This document shows, in pieces, positions 62,617 to 64,000 of a stretch of DNA of 64,000 nt. This stretch comes from Novosphingobium sp. G106. GTDB taxonomy: Bacteria > Pseudomonadota > Alphaproteobacteria > Sphingomonadales > Sphingomonadaceae. The notes beneath the pieces were generated by a model. It worked only from the letters and a program-made list of their open reading frames with translations, was not told the DNA's origin and made no database searches. The number at the start of each line of letters is the position of its first letter. Position 1 is the first letter of the stretch. The stretch lies in contig NZ_JAHOOZ010000001.1 of NCBI RefSeq assembly GCF_019075875.1, forward strand, positions 3,782,001 through 3,846,000, written 5' to 3'. The position numbers and the translations under genes were made by a program.

Positions 62617-63360
62617 TCAGACGACCATGCCGCCGTCCACCCCGATCACCTGTCCGGTGACGTAGCGCGAGGCATCCGAGGCGAGGAAGACGCAGACGGG
62701 TGCGATGTCTTCTGCAGTGCCGAGGCGGCCCATGCCGATCGTGCCGACCAGCGCTTCGCGCTTGGCCGCAGGAAGCGCCGCGATCATGTCGGTGTCGATC
62801 GCGCCGGGGGCAATCGCGTTGACGCGGATCTGGCGGCCTGCGAGCTCCTTGGCCAGGCTGTAGGTCGCGCCGATCACTGCAGCCTTGCTCGCGGCATAGA
62901 CCGTCTGGCCCGAATTGCCGAACCGACCCATGATCGATGCCAAATTGATGATCGAGCCGCCGCCGCCGCGCGCCATCAGCCGCGCGGCATACTGGCTGCA
63001 GAGCAACAGCCCGCGCACATTCGTGCTCAGCACCTCGTCGATCATCTGCACGGAGGCCATTTCGATCACCCCTTCGCGCAGGATGCCGGCATTGTTGACC
63101 AGGATGTCGAGGCGCTTGTTTTCGGACTGGATCCGCGCGAACCCCGTGCGGATGGCGACGGCATCGTTGACGTCGAAATAGAGCGCTTTGGCCTTGGGGC
63201 CCAATTCGGCGCAGACCTGATCCAGCGAACCTTCGCTGCGCGCATTGAGCCAGACTTCGGCGCCGGCTTCGATCAGCGCCCGCGCCGTCGCCAGTCCGAT
63301 GCCACGGCCGGCCCCGGTGACGAGCCCTACCTTCCCATCGAGCGCATCAGGCCGCCACAT
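62617..63360 (-). CDS. Short-chain dehydrogenase, FabG-like 3-oxoacyl reductase
   Basis: A 247-residue classical SDR. TGAGRGIG cofactor motif, NNAGILREG, catalytic Ser in NLASIMG, and YAASKAAV with Tyr-Lys; C-terminus VTGQVIGVDGGMVV. Within an ACP/ligase/LuxC/LuxE set, a 3-oxoacyl-ACP reductase giving a 3-hydroxyacyl chain is the most likely activity. The start (ATG 63360) overlaps the ACP gene by 14 bases. Confidence 0.86.
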   Translation of the reverse strand: MWRPDALDGKVGLVTGAGRGIGLATARALIEAGAEVWLNARSEGSLDQVCAELGPKAKALYFDVNDAVAIRTGFARIQSENKRLDILVNNAGILREGVIEMASVQMIDEVLSTNVRGLLLCSQYAARLMARGGGGSIINLASIMGRFGNSGQTVYAASKAAVIGATYSLAKELAGRQIRVNAIAPGAIDTDMIAALPAAKREALVGTIGMGRLGTAEDIAPVCVFLASDASRYVTGQVIGVDGGMVV

Positions 63361-63577
63361 CGTACTTGGCCAGGATTTCGCCGATCTTCCCCACCGAGGA
63401 CATCGCGATGATGTCGTCGGTGTCGAGCATGATTTCGAAGCTATCCTCGAGCTCGGCCACGAGCGCCATGTGGGCGACCGAATCCCATTCGGGGATCGAA
63501 TTGTACTGCAGGTCTTCGACCACGCGGTCCTCGGGGATCATCAAGGCCTTGGCGATCAGCCCCGTCAACTTGCTCAT
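63347..63577 (-). CDS. Acyl carrier protein
   Basis: A 76-residue acidic carrier protein. The phosphopantetheine-accepting Ser33 is in PEWDSVAHMAL, a DS variant as in specialised ACPs (the housekeeping ACP has DSL). Four-helix pattern with acidic loop EDSFEIMLDTDDIIAM. The start MSKLTGLIAK is at the first helix. First gene of a five-gene overlapping operon ACP-SDR-ligase-LuxE-LuxC. The element copy B lies 31-65 bases upstream. Confidence 0.88.
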   Translation of the reverse strand: MSKLTGLIAKALMIPEDRVVEDLQYNSIPEWDSVAHMALVAELEDSFEIMLDTDDIIAMSSVGKIGEILAKYDVAA

Positions 63578-63607
63578 GCCTGCATCCTGTAGCTTGGGGA
63601 ATTGCTC

Positions 63608-63642
63608 GCTCCCTAAACCAAGAGTTTCGGGGGGAGCTAGTG
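63608..63642. repeat. Copy B of the repeated non-coding element upstream of the ACP operon
   Basis: GCTCCCTAAACCAAGAG and the following bases to CTAGTG. GCTCCC/GGGAGC and AAAC/GTTT can form nested stems with loop CAAGA. It is between the ACP gene (minus) and the alcohol dehydrogenase gene (plus). See copy A at 58827-58860. Confidence 0.6.
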
Positions 63643-63711
63643 GCGCACCTTGCAATAGCCCCGGCAATCGCGCGAAGAGGGGAGGCAAGGTCAGCAGACC
63701 GGGAGAAAGCG

Positions 63712-64000
63712 ATGCGCGTTGCGGTGTTCAATGGGGCAGGCAAGCCCATCACGATCGAGGACATCGCCGACGATCCCCTTCCCGCCGGATCGGTGCGGAT
63801 CGAGGTCAAGCGCTGCGGCATCTGCGGCAGCGATGTCAGCCTGACGTCGGGATCGCCGTTCGACTATGCCGTGGGCAGCCGGATGGGGCACGAGAGTGCA
63901 GGCACCGTGATCGAGCTCGGCCATGGGGTTACCTCGCTGAAGGTAGGGGACAACGTCGCGGTGATGCCGCGCGGGTTCTGCGGCGATTGCCCGCCCTGCC
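63712..64000 (+). CDS. Zinc-dependent alcohol dehydrogenase, partial
   Basis: N-terminal 96 codons; the gene runs off the right edge. MRVAVFNGAGKPITIEDIAD opens a GroES-like domain. The catalytic zinc residues are in RCGICGSDVSL (Cys) and MGHESAG (His-Glu); the structural zinc cysteines begin in GFCGDCPPC. GGGAGAAAGCG is a good ribosome site. It is divergent from the ACP operon, 134 bases away, so it may belong to the same acyl/aldehyde chemistry, though this is only proximity. Confidence 0.85.
   Translation, partial: MRVAVFNGAGKPITIEDIADDPLPAGSVRIEVKRCGICGSDVSLTSGSPFDYAVGSRMGHESAGTVIELGHGVTSLKVGDNVAVMPRGFCGDCPPC

Noticed and set aside
58885..63577. Bioluminescence (lux) operon
   Set aside because: luxA/luxB are absent and the ACP, SDR and ligase genes do not belong to lux operons; only the acyl-reduction half is shared.

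Overview
The window is a GC-rich chromosomal segment of an alphaproteobacterium, most likely a sphingomonad (Sphingomonas/Novosphingobium/Sphingobium type). The indicators are a TonB-dependent receptor next to solute-scavenging genes, a TorF-type porin, a bacteriophytochrome with a fused receiver domain, a PEPxxWA-CTERM protein, gene-transfer-agent-type spike genes and an alphaproteobacterial bioBFDA operon. I see no rRNA, tRNA, CRISPR array, transposase or integrase. Almost every gene is in a tight same-strand run with ATGA, GTGA or TGATG overlaps.

1-14.6 kb, nitrogen-compound scavenging. On the minus strand a NikR-fold regulator is followed by the two DUF1989 proteins UAAP1 and UAAP2, now known in other bacteria as the subunits CgdA/CgdB of carboxyguanidine deiminase. 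The carboxylase and allophanate hydrolase would lie beyond the left edge. Divergently, a near-consensus sigma-54 promoter precedes a TorF-type porin and the permease and ATPase of a taurine/nitrate-class ABC transporter. A bacteriophytochrome and heme oxygenase pair (bphP-bphO) sits between these and a second minus-strand block: TonB-dependent receptor, unknown protein, LysR regulator, a two-domain 2-oxoglutarate/Fe(II) oxygenase and the lipoprotein that binds the ABC substrate. I read the whole as one outer-membrane-to-cytoplasm uptake and catabolic system for guanidine or a guanidino compound.

14.6-32 kb, lipid and cofactor metabolism. It holds a TPR-sulfotransferase, an SDR, a tiny membrane protein, a triple fusion (LplT-like transporter, PlsC acyltransferase, acyl-ACP synthetase), a CdsA/PlsC/CDP-alcohol transferase operon with a divergent TetR gene, bioBFDA, a TPR O-GlcNAc-transferase-like gene broken by a one-base frameshift, and a class III CoA transferase.

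32-34.6 kb: a PilZ protein, an ACT-domain protein and an amidohydrolase.

34.6-64 kb, surface polysaccharide. The region carries an O-acyltransferase, a beta-helix protein, a Wzx-type flippase (frameshifted), a polysaccharide deacetylase, several glycosyltransferases, rfbCBDA for dTDP-rhamnose, a priming phosphoglycosyltransferase, a UDP-glucuronate epimerase, UDP-glucose dehydrogenase and a broken membrane protein. Three unusual cargos sit inside it: a spike-base/beta-helix-spike pair of the gene transfer agent head-spike type beside a SleB-type wall hydrolase; a PEP-CTERM protein; and a LuxC-LuxE-ligase-SDR-ACP cassette predicted to activate and reduce an acyl chain. A similar ~35-base non-coding element precedes both ugd and the ACP gene. 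The window ends inside a zinc alcohol dehydrogenase.

Three single-base frameshifts occur, all in glycan-related genes and two of them in homopolymer C runs, so either sequencing error or real slippage must be considered.
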